Notes under the pieces: model-generated
The model's database searches: none
Seen by the model: only the letters and a program-made list of their open reading frames with translations
What the model was told of the DNA's origin: nothing
Program-made: the position numbers and the translations under genes
Assembly (NCBI GenBank): GCA_025093985.1
Contig: JACAAK010000003.1
Span: 620,001-684,000 of the forward strand
Direction of reading: 5' to 3'
DNA length: 64,000 bases
Origin: Calvatia gigantea
Lineage: Eukaryota > Basidiomycota > Agaricomycetes > Agaricales > Lycoperdaceae
Shown here: positions 42,486 to 53,583 of the stretch, in pieces
Numbering within the stretch: the first letter of the stretch is position 1
Layout of the letters: every line of letters starts with the position of its first letter

Positions 42486-44248
42486 ATCTGGCTCAGACAC
42501 CTAGTCTATAAAAGGTTAAAGTGCCCAGGCCCTGTGTGGCAGCTTCCCACAGACCACCAGGGTGGGGGCGAGGGGCTGTCACCCTGCAATCCGAAAGATC
42601 GACTGTTCAAGGACGACGGTGTATGTGACCTAAATCTTGTCACGCTTCTTTGTTGTCCAGAATGTATGATTCTAGAAATCATTGTGGGATATTGACCTCC
42701 ATTCTCGAAGGCAACTACTGGCTAGAACTACACTCCGGCGAGATGACTTACTGGTAGTGTTGCCTCCTTGTAGAATACGAGAAACCAAGGTGACTAGATG
42801 ATCGGATAATAAATCAGCATATGTAGGCAACCAATATACATTCGTTGTGGCATGCCTCTGCTGACGCGATGACCGCGACGACCGCAAGCGCTCCATTTTC
42901 ACCTGACTGCTCAAGCCGACCAGACCCACCCGGGGTGGTCGCGAGAAATTACCTTTTAGAGAAATCACACTCCAGTCACGTTGATGAGCTTTAAGGGTCA
43001 CTTATCGCTTCGCCTATCACTGTTATCATATCAGTAGCATATGTTTCCAGATGTTTCCCCTGAAAACCTCATCTTTTCGATAGCGAGATATATGAAGATA
43101 TGTGTTAAAATGAAAATTTTCACCCGACGACTTTAATGCCCACAAAATCGCGACCACATGTCAAACAAGGTATTGACCTCCTCCTCAAAGACGGAGTGAC
43201 AGTACAAACAAAATATGACCCAGTCGGGAACTGACACCTTGCCTGCTGTGATGTCTGCACAACCGCCATTATCAAGCTTCCACCAACAGCAGACACAAAT
43301 GCCTTGGAAACTCACTGAGAAGCATGCAAACGGCAGAAATCCAGGCAACCTTCGACTACCACTTTTGTCACCCAGGATATTTTTGACCATGAAATTAATG
43401 TCGGGGTTTCATTGCATGGGTCCACACACGTAACACGCCATGCTCATCATTTCGGATTGCCTTTACCACCACAAGGCAATGGACTACAAAGCAGCACCCA
43501 ATGGCCAGATCAAGAATGCAGCATGTTCAAATGTGCCAATCCACTGTCACCTCTGTCCTTTATCACCAGAAGGCGAGCCACATACAATCTGGAAATACAA
43601 TCCCGCAATGCATGTTCTTATTGACCATATAGAATTTCACCCTAATGATCCTAACCTATGCATCCTTCCAGAGATACCTTTTAATATGCAAGTAGGGATG
43701 CATATTTCCCATTCCGAGGAACTTGCATTGGGCATCACCAAGGAGCACACTCAAGAAGTTCAGGATGAATTTGGTTTACTCAACAGTGATGATCTTCCAC
43801 TCGAGCCCCCAGCAGCAGCAGTGAGCATTAGTAAATGGAAACGGGGGAGGATAAACACAGAGTCTATGGTCGTCGTACAGGGTAAAAAGTCTCAAAAATG
43901 ATCCCTAATAATTTCCTACCAATCACTTCTACTGTACAACTGACTTGCTGTGGTACCAATTAGGTGCCCAATTCGATCAACATTACCCATGTGACGCTGA
44001 TGTGACCAGGGATAAACACTGCTATAAAAGGTAGTTTCTCATGACCACTCCGGATGGGTTGATCTTTCAGATTGCTTGGGTGACAGCTCCTCGGGTGGGG
44101 GTGGGTTGATCTTTTGGGTCGTTCGGAAGACTGCCCCTCGACCCATACTATCCTTCACCTAGTGTTGCACGCGGCTCAGGCGCTTAGCCTTTTATAGGCA
44201 AAATTTTGCCAAATTTGACCTATATAAGGCTAGACACCTGAGCCACAT
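42486..44248. mobile_element. Inverted-repeat block with zinc-finger remnant
   Basis: The left end (GGCTCAGACACCTAGTCTATAAAAGG at about 42,490-42,515) is matched in inverted form on the right (CCTATATAAGGCTAGACACCTGAGCC at about 44,219-44,244). Subterminal pieces also pair (42,572-42,608 with about 44,068-44,105: GTCACCCTGCAATC... against ...AGATTGCTTGGGTGAC). A second, forward copy at 44,163-44,190 makes the right end a small hairpin. The block encloses the open frame at 43,440-43,901. It is probably a degenerate DNA transposon; the class is uncertain. Confidence 0.4.
43440..43901 (+). CDS. C2H2-type zinc-finger fragment, transposon-linked
   Basis: This 153-residue open frame carries a spaced Cys2-His2 pattern: CHLCPLS, then IWKYNPAMHVLIDH about 12 residues later. 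It is followed by an acidic C-terminal tail ending in a Lys/Arg-rich patch (SKWKRGRINTES, GKKSQK). This layout resembles the C-terminal DNA-binding finger of transposon-related proteins in agaricomycetes, judged from memory. It sits inside an inverted-repeat block, which supports a mobile origin. The upstream coding part is not recognisable, so this is likely a remnant rather than a working gene. Confidence 0.35.
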   Translation: MLIISDCLYHHKAMDYKAAPNGQIKNAACSNVPIHCHLCPLSPEGEPHTIWKYNPAMHVLIDHIEFHPNDPNLCILPEIPFNMQVGMHISHSEELALGITKEHTQEVQDEFGLLNSDDLPLEPPAAAVSISKWKRGRINTESMVVVQGKKSQK

Positions 44249-44257
44249 ACATCATTA

Positions 44258-44535
44258 CCTTCACTCTCGGTTGCGCTCCCTCCCGGTTAGCGCACTACAT
44301 CAGTGTCACACCAGCTAGACCAAAGTTCCCATTCCACAAATAGTGTCACACCTCCCTCAATGAACGTGACAAACTCAGCAACTTCCAGATCGCGTTCCAG
44401 TCCACGTAAAATTACTTGGAAAATTGGAGAATGTTTCTAAAATTCAAGTGATTTATGATACAAATTTTCACGCAGATTTGGGGAAGGGAACGTGGTGAAC
44501 GCCAACCGGGGGGGAGCGCCAACTGAGGGTGAAGG
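44258..44535. mobile_element. MITE-like element with about 36-bp inverted ends
   Basis: CCTTCACTCTCGGTTGCGC and the following CCCTCCCGG (44,258-44,293) pair, with a few mismatches, with CCAACCGGGGGGGAGCGCC ... GGTGAAGG at 44,500-44,535. The inside (about 200 bp) has no coding frame. A further outer copy of the end, CTATCCTTCACC at 44,148-44,159, matches GGTGAAGGATAG at 44,528-44,539. Confidence 0.55.
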
Positions 44536-44670
44536 ATAGTAGCCCTGCCATGTCACGAAGTGGAATGGGCGTGTGAGAGTGTGTGACAGGAAGTGAGGCA
44601 CGCAGTTATGTAAGTAGGACCAGATCAGCGGTTTTGTTAAAGTTAGACCTGGTCCGTATGGGCTTCCGTA

Positions 44671-47094
44671 CTCGGGGGTCCAAATTGATACATTTTCATG
44701 GGGGCCACCCGAAGTTAACGGTTTAAATACAACGCAGTAAAAGGGTCACAGGAGGACGAAAAAGAACAAATTAGATGGTTAAACACAGTATTGAGATAAG
44801 CAAACACACAGTCTAAATTAGCTACGAAAGTGATATAGTAAAGGGAACGCACGTCACCATTGCACAGTCAATGCACGGTCAATGTAATATCCTATAGTAG
44901 TTTCTCGGCGACCCCCACACCTCGCTGGAGGACGCCACACACTCGGTTCCGACCCTTCCAGTACCCGTTTTTGGACTGACACTATTTGAAGGCGCCTGGT
45001 GATCTCAGACATCGCGACAAAGTCAAAGAGGCTTGAACGGGTGTCGCGAGCCAGTGCCCGGACGGACCAGTGTTGTGCCGTTCACGAATATTCATCTTCA
45101 TGAATATTAATCATGTTCATGAAGGGGCTTCCCCGGCCCGCCAATCAAGCCCGCATAACCCCTTCTGTCCACGTCCTCTCCTCTGGCTTTACAAATGCAC
45201 ATAAGTTTAACAGACGCCCTTTCCACGAAAATTAAATCTCCCTCCGATCTTCGTGTTGTCTCAGGCCAAACATGAGACTCTGCTTTCCACTTCAGGTCTA
45301 GGCTTTGCTGTGGTTTATAGTATACATCCTCTCTGTACTGAACGTACCCTCACCAAATCCGACAATGGAATAGCTCTTTTATATGTGAACATGGTTGTGC
45401 AAAAATATTTTGAGAAATTATTGTACTGCTGCCACAAAAAAATAACAATTGGCAATGTGAGCTGGTTTCATTTTCCTTCCGCCACTTGATTCCGAGATTT
45501 TTGCCGATCCCGTTATTCTTTCAAGGTGACACTCCTTGAGTGTGTTACGACAATACTAAGGAAGCTATGTATGCATTTCCAGTTTCCTCCCTTCGGTAGG
45601 GCTTGCAATATACAGGAAACATTAGTGGCCAAGCGCGAATGCGTGACAACAGCATGGATTGAAGCTCCGCCGATGTGCAGGCTGCGCTGAAGTGTAGGGA
45701 GCCATCAAAATCTGATGTGACAAATCCGTGACAAACAGGTGGCCATCTTGTGAACATTTGACGAGCCCTCACTGGAACGGCCCCAGCAGTGTTGTTACTC
45801 AAAGAAAAATTGTAAAAAATTCATAAAGCTTTAAAGAAGACATTTTTACACATATATTAAACGTATCAGTACATGATGAGGAATGTGGAAGGAACGAGAG
45901 CCCAAACATGTGAAAAGTGGCCAACTTGTGACTAACCATAGTATTTGCCGTCCGCAGGTTAACCAGGCGCCTTCTGTTTGTGTTAGCTCACTGAATCCCC
46001 GGAACAGCACCTCTCAGGCTGAAAGGTCACACTGAGCGGCGCGGATTCAGGACTCGGTATCCAGAGTGCAACCCAAATGCGTTATACGCGATTCGCGATT
46101 GAGGATCGCTCCCCCTTGACGGAGATCTTGTTGGACGTCATCCATGCCTGAAATACCATATGATTATTACGATTACCAGTATGAAAATCGTTGCCAGCAT
46201 GAAACTCGTTGCCAGCACACATGCACTTTCCCAGTCGTACTTCCAGTCTATCTCCATTACCATTTACAATGGGACGGGTCTGGAACGCCAATAATATGGT
46301 TAACATTACCAGCAATATCATCATCAGAATACGATCAGGACCGCTACCAGAATCAGCACCAACCAGGGAAGAGTTACAGGCCTCACGAATGTAACGAACC
46401 AGTCAGCTTCTTCTCCCAATCGACGGCGACGGAATTTAGATTAAAGTGTTTGCTCCAATTGAACCAGGGTCCAACGTTCAGCGCCCAGCACTCTATCATG
46501 ATCCTTCTGGCTTTGCGTATTCCCACCGCCCCCGTCGATGACCGGTTGCCTCTGGTGCTGTTGGTGGTGCGTTAAGGGTCGTCATGTCCTTTCCGTCGTC
46601 AGTACGGGGAAGTTTGTTGCCGATTTCGCTGTTGTGGCCATTGTCGCCCCTGTTGCTGCAGCTGCTGCAGTTTGATCTCAAGCATTCTGTTTGGCTCTCT
46701 TCGACGCTCAGGTCAGTCCCCGTCGTAGTCGTCGGCATTGCAGATGTCGTTAATTTGTTTGTTGGTCGCTGGTCGTCTTCCCTAACTCCGCATCCAAACC
46801 AGAAAACAAGCATATAGTTGCGTCCGATAGGCGTGACCTTCAGGGACACTTATTACAGACTCACATACCACCCTCTTTGTCGGCTGGGATTTTTCTGTTT
46901 TCGTGGTTACCGCCGGCTTATCACTGACATGTGTTGCAATAATGCGCGGAATATATCCACGTTTGCACAAAAGTTTACGAACATTGCAAGGAACGTGGTT
47001 TGGCCCTTACCTTGATTCGACCCAAGTTGGGTCCTGATAATGCTAATCCCTTCAAGTCACCTGAAACCAATCAAGATCGGTGGTCGTTGAAGGT
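44671..47094. other. Intergenic DNA, no gene I can defend
   Basis: Open stretches at 45,253-45,486 plus, 45,802-45,545 minus, 46,144-46,572 plus and 46,849-46,496 minus show no family features. Near 46,180-46,230 a short imperfect tandem repeat (ATGAAAATCGTTGCCAGC, then ATGAAACTCGTTGCCAGC) is visible. An AT-rich imperfect palindrome built on TTCATGAATATTAATCATG lies at about 45,085-45,122. Confidence 0.4.
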
Positions 47095-47421
47095 GGTACC
47101 AAAGTTTCTATTCAAGATTTTAAATCGTGATATAAGTCAGTATGCCAGACATATTTTATCACGGAGATTGAGCCGATACGACAATGATGGTACGTAACAG
47201 ATCCAAAGGCCTGATTTAAAATAATAAAGGTCAGATTTCATTTCGATATTGTATGTCCAGTATATCGATTTATTTCACAATCTGACCTTTATTATTTTAA
47301 ACCAGGCCTTTGGATCTGTTACGTACCATCATTGTCGTATTGGCTCAATCTCCGTGATAAAATATGTCTGGCATACTGACTTATATCACGATTTGAAATC
47401 TTAAATAGAAAATTTGGTACC
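47095..47421. repeat. Long inverted repeat: two 143-bp arms
   Basis: The left arm 47,095-47,237 and right arm 47,279-47,421 are near-perfect reverse complements around a 41-bp loop. Both outer ends are GGTACC. Mismatches are few: AAGTTTCTATT against AATAGAAAATTT, GAGCCGATACG against CGTATTGGCTC. It carries no coding frame. It could be a foldback/MITE element or a hairpin RNA source. I found no certain target duplication. Confidence 0.9.
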
Positions 47422-47866
47422 CTCTGAACCGGGAACAGATTCCGATCGGTCTCGGGTGAGTTGCAGCCTCATGCCTCATGATGCGGGTTTGATAAGCAGT
47501 GCGGGAGCCTCATCGTTTTGGCCTGCCAGTACCAATCTCGTATGCAACGTAAAGGAGCTTAATCACTTGGAACAACAGATCTAAGTGTTCCCTGCCCTGC
47601 TGGAAGGGACGTACTGATCCTCTTGTCGCGGTTATCTCAAGAAAGGACCAAAAATGAAATGAAATTAATGAAGCGTGGCCTTAGTGTCATCCTTATCCGT
47701 GGAATATGGGCTAAAGAACGAGCTCTTAGGCTCAACGTCTCTATTGTTCCTAATCGGGAGAGTATCATAACAGCTGATAGCAACTTGACGCCACCTTCGA
47801 GTCCGTGACAGTGTTCAAATTCCTTATAATCTAGCATTGAATCGAGGGGATTGAGTTGTCCCAGTC
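47422..47866. other. Intergenic DNA upstream of gene 4
   Basis: I see no gene. A TATAAT-like box (CCTTATAATC) at about 47,821-47,830 precedes the ATG at 47,867 by about 40 bp and may be the core promoter. Confidence 0.45.
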
Positions 47867-48962
47867 ATGGTACCCCAGGTCTCTTTCAAGGGTGCCCACC
47901 ATTTCACAATGTCTAGTGCTAACTTTGGGAGAGTGGGGGGAGACTATATCACCATCACCTCCAGCGGTTCAGAGGCGGACTCGCTTATTCACTCGAACCG
48001 TGTCGGTGGTCGGCAGCGCCAAAAGAGGAGTCGGAGAGCCCAGGAGCCTCCTGCCGGTGCCTCTCCAACTCTTCACCCACCCAAACCGCCCACCCCCCAC
48101 CCCCCAAGCCCAAGTTCTGCCTCTTTGGATCCCTGGTTTTCGGGTCTTGAGAGCGGCGACGATATATCTACTTCCCCGTCGTCTGCATCCTCTATCGATA
48201 ATTTCCAACAGCCCTCATCTACCCATAATCCCGCCGCCGTTCTTCAGCCACACGTCAACGAACCTTCCCCGTCAACAGATACTCTTGCCCCCCGACAGCC
48301 CACATCGTCCCGGGCATTTACACCCCGTCGTGAACCTCGTGAATCCTATTTTTCCGAAGTATGTTATACCTGTATAGGAGTCATCAACCACATTCTAACG
48401 CTCTGCCGTTGACATTGTCATTCTTCAGCCCGATACTCTGCTACCGGAAACCCCAGGGCACCTTGTGGACTCTGTTCAGACATGGCCTTTGCTTTTCGAA
48501 CGCCCTCAGAATCCCTGTCCCCCGAGTATTTACTCTTGCGCTTCTCCTACGGACGATTATCCCCGACGACGAGAGGAAAATTTATACACAACCTCAAGGC
48601 GTCAGCTGCTTCCTCCCCAGGCCTCCCCTGGCGCTGCGCCACCACCTCGTTACCATAACCCCCCACCACATTACGCCCAGTCCAGGCATCCACATGACCA
48701 CATTCGCCCACGGCCATTGCCGATCCCAGTTCCAACCCCCACGTACCAGAGCCATGCGACCGGGGCCAATGCGTACCTCACTCCTGCTGAAGCTGTGCGA
48801 ACGCATTGGACTACTCTCTACCCTCACTCTGTTCGCTGTGATTGCTCTGGTGATGTCAAACGTAACAATCTAGAGGCCGTAAACACCCCGGACCCCATAA
48901 TCAGAGGTCACATCGGCGCCAATCTCGGTTTCAACAGCACTAATATCGGTCCGAGTTGCTGA
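47867..48962 (+). CDS. Motif-family gene 4, 341 aa, truncated by stop
   Basis: Exon 1 is 47,867-48,358 (164 codons), the intron 48,359-48,428 (GTATGT...TTCTTCAG, 70 bp) and exon 2 48,429-48,962, all phase 0. The start MVPQVSFKGAHHF leads into the motif HHFTMSSANFGRVGGDYIT, then a basic linker (GGRQRQKRSRRAQE) and a Pro/Ser-rich tail. The intron position matches genes 2 and 3. Exon 2 aligns with gene 3: FERPQNPCPPSIYSCASP, and ANAYLTPAEAVRTHWTTLYP. At 48,960-48,962 a TGA replaces the Gly codon of gene 3 in the context ...GPSC-stop-PEPLGY. The same frame then stays open to the stop at 49,149-49,151, with residues like those of gene 3. So the protein is probably shortened by a recent nonsense change of about 62 residues. 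Function unknown. Confidence 0.8.
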
Positions 48963-49151
48963 CCTGAACCGCTGGGGTATCCTCCACCCTATCACAGTGA
49001 GCAAAGTACCAATCCTCATTCATCCACGCCTCCGTTCTCCTACGCAAGCACACACAATCAGCACATACCATTGACCTCTGCCTTTCAACAATGCCTCCTG
49101 CAACTTTATAACCTGGAGGACAATCATATTCATCGCGGACGTTCCCCGTGA
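48963..49151 (+). pseudogene. Former C-terminus of motif-family gene 4
   Basis: In frame after the TGA the codons read PEPLGYPPPYHSEQSTNPHS and so on. They match gene 3 (PEPRGYRNYHTSYYEQLPP). This is decaying coding sequence or a readthrough extension. Confidence 0.6.
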
Positions 49152-49723
49152 TGAGCATCCTTCACTAATTCATACTCCGCGAGCGGCGGTGTCTAGTTTT
49201 TCGACATCTATATTTGGAGAATTCCGAGAAGTTAAAGACGTAACGTAAATGACCAAGACTGGGAGTTGTGTCCTCTTGTTGGGCGTTTTACGCTACTCCA
49301 ATTTGATCATTGTCTACTATCTCACTCATGCATTATGCATTATGCATCGTTTATTATCCATTGTGCCAATTGACTTGGAATAGTTCAGGCGAAATATCTG
49401 GTGTGACATCGCAATTTGGAGGAGCTATTGAAAGACAGCTTACTCACTGCGCCGGCGAGTCGATATGATACAGGTCATATCGATGTCATATTGACTTTAA
49501 AAAGTGTATAGTACGTCGTATTGAAGAACACACTTTTTAAACCAACACGATATCAACATGACAAGTGGGCACAGTGTACCCGTGACGCGCGCTCAAGTGT
49601 TTTTCACAATGATACACTCCAGCACATATCTGATAAAGATGACGTCATCTTTCAGATTTTTTCTTAGTCGATACATAAGCATTTTCACAATCTATCCCGA
49701 CAGATAACAGCGAGATTCAAGCT
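49152..49723. other. Intergenic DNA with hairpin repeat H, copy 2
   Basis: Repeat H copy 2 spans about 49,444-49,570 (TTTAAAAAGTGTA at 49,497 pairs with ACACTTTTTAAA at about 49,530). Apart from this I see no gene; the left part is the 3' flank of gene 4 with ATGCATTATGCATTATGCATC near 49,330. Confidence 0.55.
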
Positions 49724-50500
49724 TCAAGCTCCAACCCCGACTTCTTGGAGGTAATTAAGGCGGTGTGGGTTCACATCCGTCGCATCACTGCGGTTGTGAG
49801 GAATCCATTTGGGTTCATCCTGGGAAGTTGACGAAGTAAAGTATTAGTCCACGGGGAAGACAGAGATCTAAGTATCAATCACCTGGAAGAGGCGTAATGC
49901 CTTGATGTAATTTTTCTCGTCTAGCGTGAAACGGTGATATATTCCCGCTGGAATGACAAGAAGGTCACCAGGCTCAACAGCGAGGCGAATCCAGGCGTCA
50001 GATGGCGTTTCTGTTTGTAAGTTGATTAAACCCATTTTTTACGAAATAGCCGATAATCAGCACCTCGGACGTCGAAGAATCCATTTCCGTCGAGGATATA
50101 GCGTATTTCCTCATCCTCATGCATGTGCCTGATCGTGGCATGCCTTGATCAGCAACTGATTATCACCCGCGGTCAATTTACTCAGACGACGCACTCCTCG
50201 AAGAAGGTTTTGATCTTTTGCTCATAAATCTACGTAGATCTAGTAAGACGGGAAAACAGGCGCACAATTTTGGATACCTACGTTACCCATCCCTCCCTTT
50301 GAGACGTTTATCATGTCCCTGTTCTTGTAACCTCTCTCTTTCGCAATCGAATCTACCTCGGCTTCATATCCCTCAACGGGAATTCGCCAGTACTTAACTT
50401 TGATGGATTCGAGAATATCATCCGAAACAGACCGAGAAGGAACGCAGTCGTGTGGGAGGCGTTGATCTCCTGGAATATTATCGTAGTAGTATGCTCTCAT
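49724..50500 (-). CDS. ADI1: Acireductone dioxygenase (ARD), 180 aa
   Basis: ARD oxidises 1,2-dihydroxy-3-keto-5-methylthiopentene in the methionine salvage pathway; the Fe form gives the methionine precursor. Exons on the minus strand are 50,500-50,282, 50,229-50,195, 50,128-50,064, 50,010-49,883 and 49,819-49,724. Introns of 52, 66, 53 and 63 bp all have GT-AG ends, and phases 0, 2, 1 and 0 keep the frame. The protein starts [18 protein letters not shown] and contains [31 protein letters not shown], the cupin metal motif HMHEDEE (His86, His88, Glu92) and [12 protein letters not shown] (His132). It ends [16 protein letters not shown]. Length equals the family norm of about 180. It looks intact and is probably cytosolic/nuclear housekeeping. 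It is divergent from the broken membrane gene at 50,772. Confidence 0.93.
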
Positions 50501-50771
50501 CGTCGTTTGGGGCGAAGAGGATTGCAGCCTTCTGAGTAGTCACTTTGGAAGATAGGAGGAACAATTCACGTGATTTCACGAGTCGTCTTATCATATCTCG
50601 GTTTTCGGCGCTCGCCGCTGCTGTCAACTTCACCTTTAGGCTTATTCCCCACCGATGCTGTGTAGAACTTGCATATTGCGGGATCAAAATTCCCTCAACA
50701 ACACTTTACTGATCTCCTAACATAACCAGGTATAACAGGATGGGTTCACTGGAAGTGATACGTATCAGGTC

Positions 50772-52384
50772 ATGGACATCGCATTAGCCCTCCTTACGCT
50801 CTTCCACTTGACCCCCAGTGTCCGCTCAGCTGCGACCGCTCGTCCTTCTGATTCTACATGGAAATGCGATTCATTGAATAGCAGTAATGTATCTGACTTT
50901 CGGACAACACAGAACATAGTCTGGAGTTGTCTTGTGACCATTTTCGCATGCATTTGGTTCGCCTTGCATCCTAACTTGCCTGACCCACGTAGCTCAGGCT
51001 GGTCACAGTTTAAGCGCAGGGTTGGAATCACGCTACTTGCTGCTTTCGCACCCGAGTTCATCTTGGTATGGGCTCTGAGGGAGCGGGTGGGGGCCAAGAG
51101 TATTATGGACGGATATAATTGCGTTATCCTCAGAGGTCAGTGTTGTAGATTGCTTATTGCTTATTCTGATCCTTTACGGTGACCGAAAACGAGAAAACGT
51201 TAGCCCAGCGTATTCGAGACTGGTTTCACCCTCCGCCCTCATCGGACGGGAGACCAAGGTGGACGCTTACACATGGATTCTACATCTAGATGGGTGGTTT
51301 CGTATTGTATAACAAAAACGTTGCAATGCGGGTACTTCATTTCCAGGAGCTGCTGTATCTCATACCATCTGGCATGGTGCACCCCCCAAACTTCACAGAA
51401 GAAGAAATCTGGGATAAGAGCAAGGGAGATTTCTTCGCCGGGCTGCTCGCACTCGTCCAAACCACCTGGTTTATTATTCAATGCGTGGCTCGCTGGGCGG
51501 CTGGACTTCGCCTGACGGAGCTCGAGGACGTGACACTGTCGGTTGCCACTCTCAATATTATCACCTGCTGTCTGTGGTGGATGAAACCACAGAATGTAGG
51601 TGTTGGATTGCGCATCCAGATGAAGGAACGAGCGGCGGAAAGGCAACATGAAACCCCAGCTGCCTCACTAGTGTAGGGGAAAGCGATATCACCGACTACA
51701 GTATGACAGTGCAAACCTACAAGAACTATTCCCACCTACATTACGCAGCAAAACCACCTGGTACGGGGCCCGAAACCAATGAAGTTCCCCGCCAGCCATT
51801 TTGGAAAAGGTCTGCTTGCGCCATTGCACAGCGTGTACGTAACCTCGTCGAGGGGATTATAAGCTTCCCACTTTTTCGTTGGTTGGGGTAGATCGTGCTC
51901 GGATCGACTCTAATCACGACGGTTGCGCCGGCTTCCTTAACTGTTGGAACGTTCTATGCATGGGATGTCTGTGACCAAAAGATCAGGCTCGTCCTTTGTG
52001 CGGTCGCTGGCGGGGTTTTATTTGGTGCCTCCACCTGATCCCCTGGAAATATACCTTCCCGACCCATGCCGAGTCCTTGCTTTAGCGCATTTCCGCTCTC
52101 TACATCATGTTTAACCCCGTAATGTTGTCTTTTCCCGTCGCTTCTTACTTTCGATTGCACATGGCAACTCATCTGGGGTTCGCCGCGGTATCCGCAGTGT
52201 TCTGTTTTGCATGCCTCGGCCACGCAGCTGGACAGTTGAACCGCTCCGGTTTATTACTGGCACTGTACCGCTTTACATTCTCGCTCGCCTTCTGCTCATT
52301 TCTCTTGCGTTTGTAACGCTACGTTCCCTTCCTAGTGATGCATACAAGGAGATTCCTTGGAGTTCCTTTCTCCCCCATGTTTGA
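50772..52384 (+). pseudogene. Membrane-protein paralogue X, inactivated
   Basis: The frame begins with a signal peptide (MDIALALLTLFHLTPSVRSA) and a TM segment. It then shows family blocks: HPNLPDPRSSGWSQF, FAPEFILVWALRERVGA, WTLTHGFY.MGGF, HPPNFTEEEIWDKSKGDF, VQTTWFIIQCVARW, LTELEDVTLSVATLN, and near the end LTVGTFYAWD and DAYKEIPWSSFLPHV (stop 52,382-52,384). Defects compared with paralogue Y: a TAG replaces the Gln codon in HGFYxQMGG (about 51,289), the first intron (donor GTCAGT at 51,136) has lost its AG, and several frame changes and a TAG follow 51,670. This is an agaricomycete-expanded multi-span membrane family; I know no function for it. Confidence 0.75.
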
Positions 52385-53583
52385 CGTAACTACTCCTTCG
52401 CTTTTTCGCAGAGAAATTACGTATATATCTCCAATTTCGAGGTTCAATAGCCGTCCACTTTTAATAGAATTGAAAATCCGATGTAATCATGGGCTTACAA
52501 CGACCGTGCTGATGTCATCACCGAAACAGGTAACCGTCCCAAATAGCAATACCTCTACTGACCCGCCCCTTACAGCACAACCATATCCTTGACCATATCT
52601 GCTCTGTCTGTATACGCGTATATCAAATCATCGAATACACCGCCCGTGCCTGCTTATCCGTTGGATCTCGTGAGTGACGTTTGCCTATACGCAGACTTAC
52701 ATCCGAGAAGGAAACTTTTTTATACGATACCTTTCTCAGGGAACAGAAATAAAGCGGTTGATCTATCGTGAGTGCTACATTACATCAGAAACCTAGCGTC
52801 ACTTCAACTCTGGACGACCAACGTCGTTGCCTTGAATCTTCATTTCAAACAATGCTAGATATTGTAGGAAGCGTGCAAGGATCTGAGGGGGTGGATGGGA
52901 TTAATAATCTGGAACCGGAGTACCTTGTTTGAGATTGTTTGTTACCTGGCCTGTATTACAGGCCCGTTACGTAGTGATGTAAAGTAGACTTACTTCTCCT
53001 TCTCCAATCGAGAATGCGTTCAGATTCGCTCTGACCGAACTGTAAGAACACTCCGGAACCCTACGGGTTTCAATTTCGGTTGGCGTTTCAATTACTTTGA
53101 CGTTTTCCAGAGCACACACAGTGGTTGATACGTATGTTGCTTCCAGCTGTGCATATGGGCATAATAGACGGATTTGACGGGTACCAGAATGTTTCCGGTT
53201 ATCGAAGAGAAGCAGCAGGGCTGTACACTCGGCTGTACTGTTGTACTTGGTGACAGTTGTGACTTGTCCGTAAGTAACATCCTCCTCATCAAAGGGCGCT
53301 GTTCATTTGTCGAACTTTCCGTCATACATCGGGATTCTCTGATTTACCTGGATGTCGCACAGCCGCTTTTCCTTCCCTCGGCCACCGTTCATCGCCTCGT
53401 CAGGTGATCTCGATGAGTTCTCAGGCCAACTTTATACCCTTAACTCGCACCAGTGTATCAAAGGCAACACGAGGACCCACATCCAAGCGTCTCCAGACCC
53501 ATGTTCCTTGCGTTGACCTAGCTTGCGATTTTCAATCCTTCCTCCGGTGTTCCTCTGACTCCCAATTTCTCTCAATTCCATAG
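52385..53583. other. Intergenic DNA, no clear gene
   Basis: Short open stretches at 53,174-53,404 plus and 53,325-53,092 minus show no family features. The upstream exon (signal peptide) of paralogue Y should lie here but I could not identify it. Confidence 0.45.

Larger units (their letters stand above)
41111..44668. mobile_element. Nested TA-flanked inverted-repeat elements
   Basis: Two left ends (41,111 and 41,259) and two inverted right ends (42,067 and 44,668) share a terminal repeat of about 30 bp, CGGAAGCCCATACGGACC plus AGGT.AAACTTT. All four ends abut a TA dinucleotide, as with Tc1/mariner-type insertions. The first 148 bp are present twice (41,111-41,258, then from 41,259), which fits one copy (41,259-42,067) inserted near the end of an outer one (41,111-44,668). 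The right ends also share GTAGGACCAGATCAG. No intact transposase is visible. Confidence 0.55.

Noticed and set aside
46082..46849. Overlapping open frames on both strands around a low-complexity stretch
   Set aside because: Neither strand shows family blocks, splice-consistent extension or a convincing start; the openness follows from composition and a small tandem repeat.
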